The notes beneath the pieces were generated by a model. That model ran no database searches. It saw only the letters and a list, made by a program, of their open reading frames with translations, and was not told the origin of the DNA. A stretch of 64,000 nt of DNA. It comes from Sulfurovum sp. TSL1. Its GTDB lineage: Bacteria > Campylobacterota > Campylobacteria > Campylobacterales > Sulfurovaceae. Position numbers and translations under genes: made by a program. Every line of letters begins with the position of its first letter. Position 1 is the first letter of the stretch. The stretch is from assembly GCF_019972135.1 (NCBI RefSeq), contig NZ_BPFI01000001.1, positions 851,106 to 915,105 on the forward strand, read 5' to 3'. Shown here piece after piece: positions 54,170 through 61,981 of this stretch.

Positions 54170-54272
54170 AGTTAGTGAGAAAAGCCAAACCTATTGTGAA
54201 GTAGGGACGGAAAGCCAAGGATCTCATAATAATCATGAGATAGCCTAGTTGCCTTTGTTGAGCACAACAGAG
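54170..54272 (+). promoter_or_regulatory. c-di-GMP-I (GEMM) riboswitch 2 of a tandem pair
   Basis: AAGCCAAACC, P2 CCTATT-GTGA-AGTAGG, GGGACGGAAAGCC, P3 ATCTCAT/ATGAGAT and ATAGCCTAGTTGCC. Compared with copy 1, the P2 pair G-C has changed to A-T on both sides, which supports a selected RNA fold. Just after it CTTTGTTG-AGCA-CAACAGAG (54253-54272) forms an 8-bp hairpin overlapping the 3' strand of P1, so the two structures could exclude each other. The lipoprotein start codon is 115 nt further on. Confidence 0.9.
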
Positions 54273-54387
54273 TAATGCTACATGCATATTGGTATATTCC
54301 ATTCTTCATAGAAGATTTCCCTCCCCTACTTTTCAATATATTTTCTTCACAACAATACACGTTCATACAAAGAAGGAATATAAACGA

Positions 54388-55959
54388 ATGTTCAGACTTA
54401 ACAATATCAAACAAAATGTACTTATACTGTCTTTTGCAACATTGCTTGCAGGTTGTGGCGGTGAAGGAACAGCGACTACAACAGATTCAACTTCAACTGA
54501 TCTCACTACAACCTCTACAGCAAAAGTAGTGAAGATTGATGTCAGTGCCATTACTACAGAAGATTCTGCCACCATCGAGTGGAATCCTTATGGGTATACT
54601 ACAAAATCAGTAGAGTATGGTACAAGTAATAAGTATGGTTCAGTAGTTTCAGTACAAGAAGAAGGTACTGTTACCTTATACAATTTACAGGCAAATACAG
54701 AATATCACTATAGAATAGTCTCCGAAGATGAGAAAGGCAGACCCGTTGTAAGTAATGATATGACTTTTACAACACTTGCCGCAAGTAACCAACCGATCGT
54801 AACGGACCCAGTGCCAACTGATCCGATCATAACTGAACCTGCACCAACTGACACAAACGCAACAGAACCAACAGTAACCGATCCTGTGTCAACAGAACCA
54901 ATCGTAACCGAAGCGGCGCCAACTGTCACAGAACCGGTTATAACTGATCCGATCGTAACAGAACCAATCGTTGAAGAGACTCAAGCTGTCTGTATAGAGG
55001 GTGATGCAAAAATTGAAGGTCATGTTACGGATAAAGATACTGGAACAGGATTAGTAGGTGTTCAAGTCAATATAGGTGGCTGTGTCACTACCACTGATTC
55101 TCAAGGTGATTATATACTGATGAATATCGCTGTAAGCGATAAAGCTTCTGTCATGTTCAGTGCAGAAGGTTATTATACAAATAGTACGAATATTCAAATA
55201 ACCGATCTATCCCCAAATTACACCACTGTTGAAATAGATAAATATATTAGCCAGTGGACTTATGATAGCCAGACTCTAGTTTCAGGAGCCCATATCGTGA
55301 TACCTTCCGGAGTTTATATCAATCATGATGGAAGTCCTTATATAGGGCAAGTGACTGCCGGATTATCATATCGTAACAGTACAGAAAAAGGCAGTGAAAT
55401 AGTATTTCCTGGAGAGTATAAAGGAGAAGATAACTATGGGAATATCGTTCCATTCATCTCTTATGGGTTTACTGTGATAGACCTTACAGATGAATCAGGC
55501 AATGCATTAAGTGTAGCTGATGATATAACTTTAATATTTGAGGCAACTGGTGCACCAGCTGAGAGTATTCCTTTATGGTTCTATGATTATGAGCAAGGTA
55601 CCTGGATCGAAGAAGGATATGCCACTCGTCTAGCAGATGGAACATATGAAGGTACAGTTTCCCATCCGGGAACATGGAGTCTGAGCCAACCTATTGAAGA
55701 TGCTTCGGGTATCTATACTGATCGTATCCTATATACAGATGGTACACCTGTAAAAAATCTAAGGGTACATGCTATTGGTGACAACTGGATCAGTACCGAT
55801 CTTAGCACAGATGAGAATGGAGTATTTGAAATTGAAGTGATACCAGGTCAAGCATTCACATTGAGAGCATATCACTATGATGATAAATATGGTGCTACAT
55901 ACAACGGTATGATATCCGCTGTGGCTCCGGGTGAAACTATTGATAATTCCAGCTTATAA
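54388..55959 (+). CDS. surface lipoprotein with fibronectin III-like domain, Thr/Pro linker and carboxypeptidase-regulatory-like domains
   Basis: From the ATG at 54388 (AAGGAA upstream) it is a 523-residue lipoprotein with lipobox LLAGC (Cys about 22). After a Thr/Ser-rich stretch comes a fibronectin III-like domain (SATIEWNPYGYTTKSVEYGT, LQANTEYHYRIV), then a 65-residue Thr/Pro linker of D-P-x-x-T-E-P type, a CarboxypepD_reg-like domain (IEGHVTDKDTGTGLVGVQVN), a beta domain with QGTWIEEG-like ends and a C-terminal domain (YTDRILYTDGTPVKNLRVHA) shared with the next gene. It stands behind two c-di-GMP riboswitches, so it is likely a matrix or adhesion protein. Function unproven. Confidence 0.8.
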   Translation: MFRLNNIKQNVLILSFATLLAGCGGEGTATTTDSTSTDLTTTSTAKVVKIDVSAITTEDSATIEWNPYGYTTKSVEYGTSNKYGSVVSVQEEGTVTLYNLQANTEYHYRIVSEDEKGRPVVSNDMTFTTLAASNQPIVTDPVPTDPIITEPAPTDTNATEPTVTDPVSTEPIVTEAAPTVTEPVITDPIVTEPIVEETQAVCIEGDAKIEGHVTDKDTGTGLVGVQVNIGGCVTTTDSQGDYILMNIAVSDKASVMFSAEGYYTNSTNIQITDLSPNYTTVEIDKYISQWTYDSQTLVSGAHIVIPSGVYINHDGSPYIGQVTAGLSYRNSTEKGSEIVFPGEYKGEDNYGNIVPFISYGFTVIDLTDESGNALSVADDITLIFEATGAPAESIPLWFYDYEQGTWIEEGYATRLADGTYEGTVSHPGTWSLSQPIEDASGIYTDRILYTDGTPVKNLRVHAIGDNWISTDLSTDENGVFEIEVIPGQAFTLRAYHYDDKYGATYNGMISAVAPGETIDNSSL

Positions 55960-56009
55960 TTAAAAAATGAATAAGTAATATATGGGTAACACTCTTATAC
56001 TACAATTTG

Positions 56010-56100
56010 AACACTTGAAAAAGCCAAACTTGTTGTGAAGCAAGGACGGAAAGCCCAGGACCTCAATGTATGAGATGGCCGGGCTGCCTAAATACTCCGT
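56010..56100 (+). promoter_or_regulatory. c-di-GMP-I (GEMM) riboswitch 3
   Basis: AAGCCAAACTT, P2 CTTGTT-GTGA-AGCAAG, AGGACGGAAAGCCC, P3 CTCA/TGAG, and ATGGCCGGGCTGCC. P2 again shows paired changes relative to copies 1 and 2 while keeping the GTGA loop, and the G20-equivalent is G. TATACT and TACAAT boxes just upstream (about 55997-56006) could give it a separate promoter. It precedes the small lipoprotein gene by about 90 bp. Confidence 0.9.
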
Positions 56101-56101
56101 T

Positions 56102-56132
56102 TTGAAAGAATGTACTTTCAAAGTACATTCTC
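56102..56132 (+). promoter_or_regulatory. two mutually exclusive hairpins after riboswitch 3
   Basis: TTTGAAAG (56102-56109) can pair with CTTTCAAA (56116-56123), or AGAATGTACTTT (56108-56119) can pair with AAAGTACATTCT (56121-56132). The two folds share bases and cannot form together. This is the layout of an expression platform. No poly-U tract follows, so the output may be translational or Rho-linked rather than an intrinsic terminator. Confidence 0.6.
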
Positions 56133-56186
56133 AAATGTTTCATAAGACGCTTTTATCATATTTATAACAAAAAAGGTAATACAAAA

Positions 56187-56549
56187 ATGTACGTATACAA
56201 AAAAACACTGACCGTCTTTATGGCTATGCTTGTCACTTTATTCACCGGTTGTGGTGGAGGAAGTGGAACTTCATCTATAGAAACAGAAGATGCTTACACC
56301 GATTACACTATATATACCGATCGTATCATCGACATTAATCAAAATGCGATTCCAAACCTAAAAGTAGATGCTATTAGTGACAACTGGATCAGAACCGATC
56401 TTGCTACCAATGAGAATGGTGAATTTGACATTGAAGTGATACCTGGAGAAGCGTTCACATTACAAGTATATGACTCTGATACAAAAACTTATGCCATATA
56501 TTCTGGTAAAATAATAGTAGATGCTGCAGGCGACATTATTAGCCTATAA
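56187..56549 (+). CDS. small lipoprotein paralogous to the C-terminal domain of its neighbour
   Basis: A 120-residue lipoprotein with lipobox LFTGC (Cys22) and a GGGSGTSS linker. The remaining 85 residues form one beta-sandwich domain closely similar to the end of the 54388 protein: IYTDRII, DNWIRTDLATNENGEFDIEV and IPGEAFTLQVY each have a counterpart there. This indicates duplication of a domain within the locus. It is preceded by the third c-di-GMP riboswitch and followed 26 bp later by the beta-helix gene, probably in the same transcript. Confidence 0.8.
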   Translation: MYVYKKTLTVFMAMLVTLFTGCGGGSGTSSIETEDAYTDYTIYTDRIIDINQNAIPNLKVDAISDNWIRTDLATNENGEFDIEVIPGEAFTLQVYDSDTKTYAIYSGKIIVDAAGDIISL

Positions 56550-56575
56550 AAATTAATTAAAACAAGGATTGAATT

Positions 56576-58111
56576 ATGAAAAAAATATTTTTACTCTCAA
56601 CTGCCTCGCTTGCAATGCTGATGGCAGATTTTACATTGGAAGGAGATAAGTTAACTCCTGTGTCAGGAACCATATCGACAGTGACTGATCCTACTACAGT
56701 ATCTGATCCTACTACAGTATCTGATCCTACACCTACTATGGACACAAGTAATCCTTACCTTGAACCAATTAACCTCCCTGCATGTAATGCAAATGATCCG
56801 GAAGTACAATTTATTAGCAGTAATGCTGACTGGGGTACAATAAACGATAGCAGTAAAAGAATTTTTTGTGTCAAACCAGGAAACTATGGTAGTGTTACCC
56901 TGACAGCTGATGGTACACCTAATGCAAGAAGATACATACTTTTAGATAATGGTAATACTGCACACCCTGCTTCACTATCTGACTCGCAACAGGCAAACGT
57001 ACAGATCAATCTATCGGGAGCCAACTACTGGACAATTGACAGGATGTCAACACTTAACACCACAGCAAGTACAGCAATGGATATAAAGGGGCAATCCCAA
57101 TACAATATAATTAACCGTATGCATATTAAAAATTTTAATACATATGCTATTACCATTTATCATAGATCAGACAACAATACTATACAAAAGAGTAGGATAG
57201 CAGAACAATCTCTTGCCGGTAGAAAAGCTGATGGAGTAGGAATATTCTTTCAAAATGATATAAGTTGGGAGAATGATACTTATATATACAACACCAAAAT
57301 AATACAAAATGAGTTTAAAAATATTAGTGACAGTATTCAGCTTATTAGAAGATGGAAAGATTGGGCCGCAAGCATTCCTGTGCCAACAGGTTATGATGGA
57401 ACTATTATTGATAGTAACCATATCTATATTACACCTGATATTTATACTAACGGTAGCGGTAGTCTTACACCAAATGGAAACTACGCTTATGCTGAGAATG
57501 GTATTGACCTAAAAGCAGGTTCAGACGATGCGAACAATAAAATCATTATCACTAATAACTATATTTGGGGTTATAGAGTATCTGATAAAACAGGTTCTTC
57601 GCTTAGCAGTTGGGGTGATGCAATAACTATCCATTATGGTGTAGAAAACCTTACAATAGAGAACAACTATATCTTTGATTCTGCAAGAGCTATAGGTGCA
57701 GGTGATTCAAAAGGATTTGCTTACGGTCTGAGCGATTCAAGCATATCAAACAACATACTATGGGATATTATTGATTTTGACTTGGTACTTTGGGATTCTA
57801 ACAACTTAACAGTTGAAGGAAATATCATCCACGGTGCTAAAAACTGGGCATCATTTAATGCATTCACTAATTCAACACTAAATAATAACGTTGTGATTAA
57901 TGCAGGGGGCATGTCTGGTTCACTTGGCAGTGGTACCACTATGTCAAATACATTTAACTATGCTAATGCTACTGATGCCAACCAGGAAGATCTCACATTT
58001 ACAACAGATCATTATACAACTCCAAGAAATATAACACTTAAGGGGGCTGCTCCAACTACTGCTAGTCCTTATTATGATGTTATTAATATTTCAGTACCGA
58101 CAGCTAATTAG
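56576..58111 (+). CDS. secreted right-handed parallel beta-helix protein
   Basis: A 511-residue exported protein. Signal peptide KKIFLLSTASLAMLMA is followed by a short Thr/Pro linker made of two or three D-P-T-T-V-S repeats, and then many beta-helix coils with N-ladders (NNTIQKSRI, NKIIITNNYIWG, NLTIENNYIFD, NNLTVEGNIIHG). The fold is that of polysaccharide lyases (pectate or alginate lyase-like) and phage-type depolymerases, but catalytic residues could not be assigned. Its place after the riboswitch-controlled lipoprotein and beside the exopolysaccharide genes suggests a role in trimming or binding the polymer. Confidence 0.8.
   Translation: MKKIFLLSTASLAMLMADFTLEGDKLTPVSGTISTVTDPTTVSDPTTVSDPTPTMDTSNPYLEPINLPACNANDPEVQFISSNADWGTINDSSKRIFCVKPGNYGSVTLTADGTPNARRYILLDNGNTAHPASLSDSQQANVQINLSGANYWTIDRMSTLNTTASTAMDIKGQSQYNIINRMHIKNFNTYAITIYHRSDNNTIQKSRIAEQSLAGRKADGVGIFFQNDISWENDTYIYNTKIIQNEFKNISDSIQLIRRWKDWAASIPVPTGYDGTIIDSNHIYITPDIYTNGSGSLTPNGNYAYAENGIDLKAGSDDANNKIIITNNYIWGYRVSDKTGSSLSSWGDAITIHYGVENLTIENNYIFDSARAIGAGDSKGFAYGLSDSSISNNILWDIIDFDLVLWDSNNLTVEGNIIHGAKNWASFNAFTNSTLNNNVVINAGGMSGSLGSGTTMSNTFNYANATDANQEDLTFTTDHYTTPRNITLKGAAPTTASPYYDVINISVPTAN
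56684..56731 (+). repeat. 18-bp direct repeats in the beta-helix gene linker
   Basis: The unit CCTACTACAGTATCTGAT is repeated in tandem, with a third partial copy, coding D-P-T-T-V-S. Slippage here would change the linker by six residues without a frameshift. Confidence 0.75.
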
Positions 58112-58132
58112 AGCATTTATATCTGAATTCAA

Positions 58133-58164
58133 GTATGTACCAGTCTATGATGGCAGGTACATAC
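58133..58164. terminator. hairpin between converging beta-helix and glycosyltransferase genes
   Basis: GTATGTACC and GGTACATAC form a 9-bp perfect stem with a 14-base loop in the 99-bp gap between two converging genes. A T-tract is missing, so it is only a probable terminator. Confidence 0.45.
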
Positions 58165-58210
58165 CTACACTGATGAAACAAAATCCTTGGTCAGTACATC
58201 TTCTAAACCA

Positions 58211-59419
58211 CTATACATGAGTCTTTAAAATTTCTAGCATTCTCTTAGCCAGTTTTTTTCTATCATAGTCTTGAGCTAAAGCCCCACACCCATTTACCAA
58301 ATCACTGTACAGTTTTGAGTCATTCTTCAAAAGTAAAACTTTTTTCAGAAAATCTTCTTCATCTTCAGGCAGGAAACAAAGGCCAGCGTGATATTTTTCC
58401 AGAATCTCCTGGGCTTGTCCTTCTACGCCTAAAAGAGTAGGTTTACACATAGCTGATGCTTCAAATATTTTAGAAGGAATGACTGTTTTAAATGTATCCG
58501 ATTTTATCAAAGGAGCCAGTGAAACATCTATGATCGATAAATATCCAGGCACTTCATCTTTAGCGATAGGATTTAAAAAGGTAATATTGGTTAATGACAA
58601 TTCTAACGCCATATCCATGATCTTATTTTTCATAGATCCATCTCCGATAAATAAAAAATGAATATCTTCATCATCAATCTTAGAAAGTGACTGCACAATA
58701 AAGTCTAAACTATGCGCCATTCCATGGGTTCCAATATAACCGAAAATAAACTTATTTTCCAAATCCAATGATTTCAATAGAATATCATCTTTTTTACGAG
58801 GAGAAAAAAGATCGATATTTGAACCATTCGTAATGACTCCAATTTTATCTGGGTCTATTCCACGCTGTATTAGATTACTTTTAAAAGCTTCAGTTACTGC
58901 TATGATTTTGTCAGCATCTTTATAAAGTCCCAGTTCTATTTTCTCCAGCCAATCAAGTGCAGCCTTGTTTTTCATGGCACCTACAGTCCTGATAGACTCT
59001 GGCCAAAGATCTCTTAACTCAAAAACCCATGGTTTTCTCCGTATCTTAGATATCCCCCATGCTGACCATGTAGTAAAAAACTGTGGTGATGTAGCAATGA
59101 CAATATCATACTTCTGAAACAAACCTACAAAAAATGCCATCAAAGCAAAACTAAAATAATCAGATACTCTTTTAATAAAACCACTATTAGCAGCCATATA
59201 ACTCCATACCCTGATTACCTCTATACCATCTATTGTCTCTTTTTGATAAAGTTTGTTCTTATACCCTTCATAAATCTTGCCATGTGGAAAGTTAGGTGCA
59301 CAGGTAATAATCGTGATCTCTACACCTTCCTTTATCCACTCTTTACAATGTTCTACTGTGCGTGTAGCGGGAGCATTAACTTCTGGGATAAAATTATCTG
59401 TTATAAATAAAATCTTCAT
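58211..59419 (-). CDS. GT4-family glycosyltransferase (WbuB-like)
   Basis: A 402-residue GT-B enzyme. The N-terminal domain starts MKILFITDNFIPEVNAPATR with the segment ITIITCAPNFPHGKIYEGYK typical of WbuB-type transferases. The C-terminal domain has IGVITNGSNIDLF, FIFGYIGTHGMAHSLD and the sugar-nucleotide motif region ASAMCKPTLLGVEGQA. It adds a sugar to the lipid-linked repeat unit in the cytoplasm. It is last in the leftward operon and overlaps the heparinase-like gene by 4 bp. Confidence 0.9.
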   Translation of the reverse strand: MKILFITDNFIPEVNAPATRTVEHCKEWIKEGVEITIITCAPNFPHGKIYEGYKNKLYQKETIDGIEVIRVWSYMAANSGFIKRVSDYFSFALMAFFVGLFQKYDIVIATSPQFFTTWSAWGISKIRRKPWVFELRDLWPESIRTVGAMKNKAALDWLEKIELGLYKDADKIIAVTEAFKSNLIQRGIDPDKIGVITNGSNIDLFSPRKKDDILLKSLDLENKFIFGYIGTHGMAHSLDFIVQSLSKIDDEDIHFLFIGDGSMKNKIMDMALELSLTNITFLNPIAKDEVPGYLSIIDVSLAPLIKSDTFKTVIPSKIFEASAMCKPTLLGVEGQAQEILEKYHAGLCFLPEDEEDFLKKVLLLKNDSKLYSDLVNGCGALAQDYDRKKLAKRMLEILKTHV

Positions 59420-60966
59420 AGTACAACCCTCATTTCAAGTTTTGTTGTAAACGGAATTTCCAATACTTTGGCATCAATTAGCACGTTAAACTCGGGAGCA
59501 TATTGATATATATTAATGCTGTATTCAGAGTTCTTAAACTGTATATACTGCTTTATCATACTTTCATCTACATCAGGATGAAAATGTATCCTTGCAACAG
59601 CCTTTTGTTCATGTTCCGAAATAATTTTGTCAATGATATTTATACTATTATTTTCAAAAATGAATTCTCTCTCATGTAAAGCATTCAATCTTTTTTCATA
59701 ACCATTATGCATTGCTCTAACTCTGTTGTCTCTTTCATCAAGTTGAGTAATGAAAGCCCGTTCGGCTACTCTAAATCCACCCCACACTTCACTTTGACTA
59801 CAGCCAGCTATTTCAACCGTATTGTGGGAAACTGTTGAACGCTCAAATAAACGTCTATTGTTAGTCTCATAGGTTGAAACACCTATATCAACTATAAAGG
59901 GGGTTTTATCTATATATAATTCAAAATTAAACGTATCTGCATGGGCATGGCCAGGAATATAATCTGGACCGATATTGCCAACATCGATAATACACTCATA
60001 TCTATTATTAGATACCATTCTATATCCACTCTCTTGAAGCTTTATATTTTTAATTTTGACTTTTAATTGAGATGCATAGTGATTCAGTTCATTGGTAGTA
60101 GGAGCAATTTTATTACTACTGTCATTCAATAATGGTATGCACCCATTCTTATAGGTAATTGCATTTAACCATCCCAGCATGATTTCAGCTTTATTCATAA
60201 ATAGCTGAAGTAACTCATGATTCTTCCAGTTATTATTTTTAATAAGATTAATACAGTCAAGTACTCTAAAAAGCATTATCTGATGATACATGGGGCTCAG
60301 TTCAAAGTGTGCCCCGTCATCTAGTATCTGTTCTTCAAGTTCGTATATCAAAATCTTTTTAGCTTTGTCATAAAATCTTTCATCCTGAAAATAATAAGCA
60401 GAAAAAAGTAAAGAAAAACCGTTTTCTAACAGGTGATTTCCAAGAAGATGGTACTCAATATTATCCATCAAAATTTGATATTGGGCATAAAGAGAATCAT
60501 TGATTTTTGTATCATCAATCTTGTATTTGACTAAAAATTTAATCCAGTTAATACCCCTAAGTGAAATTGGAAATGCTTCAAGTCCATCTATGACTTTATC
60601 TGACTGCTCTATAAAATCATAAATGAGTCTTAACCCATCATCTTTAGAGGTTTCTTCTTGATGCAAATAGTCAAAATAATTTAAATTATAAGTCCATAGT
60701 TTTCCATATAATGTAAAGTTCCAATCTATATTTTTTTTAAACGTGAATGACTGATTTAGAAACATAAATCTATTTTTACTAAATAAGTTTTTGCAAGGGA
60801 TCGATTTAACTAATGTCAAATGCGTAGAGACTGAAGATATTGACAATACATAATCAAAATTTCGAAATTTTCTAAGATAGCTTCTTGTAACATAAAAGAG
60901 CCGAAAATAAATTTGAATAAATTTCAGGTATTTGATTGTATGTAAAAGTCTATATAATTTACACAT
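59416..60966 (-). CDS. heparinase II/III-like polysaccharide lyase-fold protein
   Basis: A 516-residue protein with an N-terminal alpha/alpha toroid (about 90-320) and a C-terminal beta domain carrying the heparinase II/III signature (YIPGHAHADTFNFELYIDKT, VDIGVSTYETNNRRLFERST, VSHNTVEIAGCSQSEVW). The conserved His, Tyr and Asn of the family are present in those stretches. There is no signal peptide, so it may act on lipid-linked intermediates in the cytoplasm or be exported in another way. Such proteins are common inside bacterial polysaccharide operons, where they may epimerise or cleave uronic-acid polymers. Confidence 0.88.
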   Translation of the reverse strand: MCKLYRLLHTIKYLKFIQIYFRLFYVTRSYLRKFRNFDYVLSISSVSTHLTLVKSIPCKNLFSKNRFMFLNQSFTFKKNIDWNFTLYGKLWTYNLNYFDYLHQEETSKDDGLRLIYDFIEQSDKVIDGLEAFPISLRGINWIKFLVKYKIDDTKINDSLYAQYQILMDNIEYHLLGNHLLENGFSLLFSAYYFQDERFYDKAKKILIYELEEQILDDGAHFELSPMYHQIMLFRVLDCINLIKNNNWKNHELLQLFMNKAEIMLGWLNAITYKNGCIPLLNDSSNKIAPTTNELNHYASQLKVKIKNIKLQESGYRMVSNNRYECIIDVGNIGPDYIPGHAHADTFNFELYIDKTPFIVDIGVSTYETNNRRLFERSTVSHNTVEIAGCSQSEVWGGFRVAERAFITQLDERDNRVRAMHNGYEKRLNALHEREFIFENNSINIIDKIISEHEQKAVARIHFHPDVDESMIKQYIQFKNSEYSINIYQYAPEFNVLIDAKVLEIPFTTKLEMRVVL

Positions 60967-61981
60967 TTTTCAGATGCTCTAAGAATAGTTTTGTTTGTAT
61001 ATCAGATTTAAAATCATCAAATTTGTTATATGCATTTTGTGATAAAGAAACATAGTTTTCTTTATTGAAATATTTGATAGCGTTAACAAGTTCTTCAACA
61101 TTTTTTGGTTCAATTAAAATACCTGTTTTATAGACATCGACAATCTCTTTTATACCATGTAATGTAGTAGTTAAAATTGGTATACCTAAAGAGTATGCTT
61201 CAATAATAATACCTGGATATCCCTCACCTTTATAATAAGTTGGTAACAATAGAACATCATATTTATTTAATGTTTTTAATACTTCATTTGATTGCAAGGC
61301 CCCTTTATATGAAATGTTGTGTTTAGCAAAATATTCTTTTGTATATTTTTTATCTAATATAGGGCCGTAAATATCTATAGTATAGCTTTCATCAAGCCTT
61401 TTAGTTGCATCTATAATTTCATCAATACCTTTTTCCTTTCTAACATGACTGATAAAAACAAACTTTTTTTGAAAACTCCTTGGGATATCCGGTTCTATTG
61501 TTCTATTTCTCACGTTTGGAAACCAAAAACAATGTGTATTCATTTTAGAAAAAAACCGAACCATATGTTTGATCTCAAAAAACAACACATCTATATTGGA
61601 AAAAATAAATTTGAGGGCACTTTTTTTTATTCCCTTACTTTGCTCATATACATTTAACGCTTCACCACCAAATTTTCGAAGACTAGTTTTTTTATCAAAA
61701 ACTTTTCCAATAAAAATAATAATAAAACCAAGAAGTAAATAATCTCTTGAACTATGTAGTGAAATATGTGTACATCCTCTCTGATGAATAAAAGTTTGTA
61801 TAATAATTGATAGATAGGCACTAAAAATATTTGAATAATTTTTTTTGTTCGTATCTATCACACAATATTGGATATTAACGTTATCAAACTGGGTTATCAA
61901 CTCTTCAAATACTGCTATGGCACCACCAATATATCGAGGGTCCTTGCGATTCATTCGTGGGCCCATTAATAAAATATTCAC
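60959..61981 (-). CDS. GT4-family glycosyltransferase
   Basis: A 340-residue GT-B glycosyltransferase. PRMNRKDPRYIGGAIAVFEE at the start, KFVFISHVRKEKGIDEIIDA at the domain boundary, and the donor-binding E-x7-E region LPTYYKGEGYPGIIIEAYSL followed by GIPILTTTLHGI. It overlaps both neighbours by 4-8 bp. The coding strand is markedly AT-rich with many poly-A/T runs, unlike the first half of the window, which fits a variable polysaccharide locus. Acceptor and donor unknown. Confidence 0.9.
   Translation of the reverse strand: MNILLMGPRMNRKDPRYIGGAIAVFEELITQFDNVNIQYCVIDTNKKNYSNIFSAYLSIIIQTFIHQRGCTHISLHSSRDYLLLGFIIIFIGKVFDKKTSLRKFGGEALNVYEQSKGIKKSALKFIFSNIDVLFFEIKHMVRFFSKMNTHCFWFPNVRNRTIEPDIPRSFQKKFVFISHVRKEKGIDEIIDATKRLDESYTIDIYGPILDKKYTKEYFAKHNISYKGALQSNEVLKTLNKYDVLLLPTYYKGEGYPGIIIEAYSLGIPILTTTLHGIKEIVDVYKTGILIEPKNVEELVNAIKYFNKENYVSLSQNAYNKFDDFKSDIQTKLFLEHLKNV

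Noticed and set aside
53949-56100. cGAMP-sensing (GEMM-Ib) identity of the three aptamers
   Set aside because: The GGACGGAAAGCC segment resembles Geobacter cGAMP aptamers, but the base aligned with position 20 is G in all three copies rather than A. This hand alignment favours c-di-GMP.
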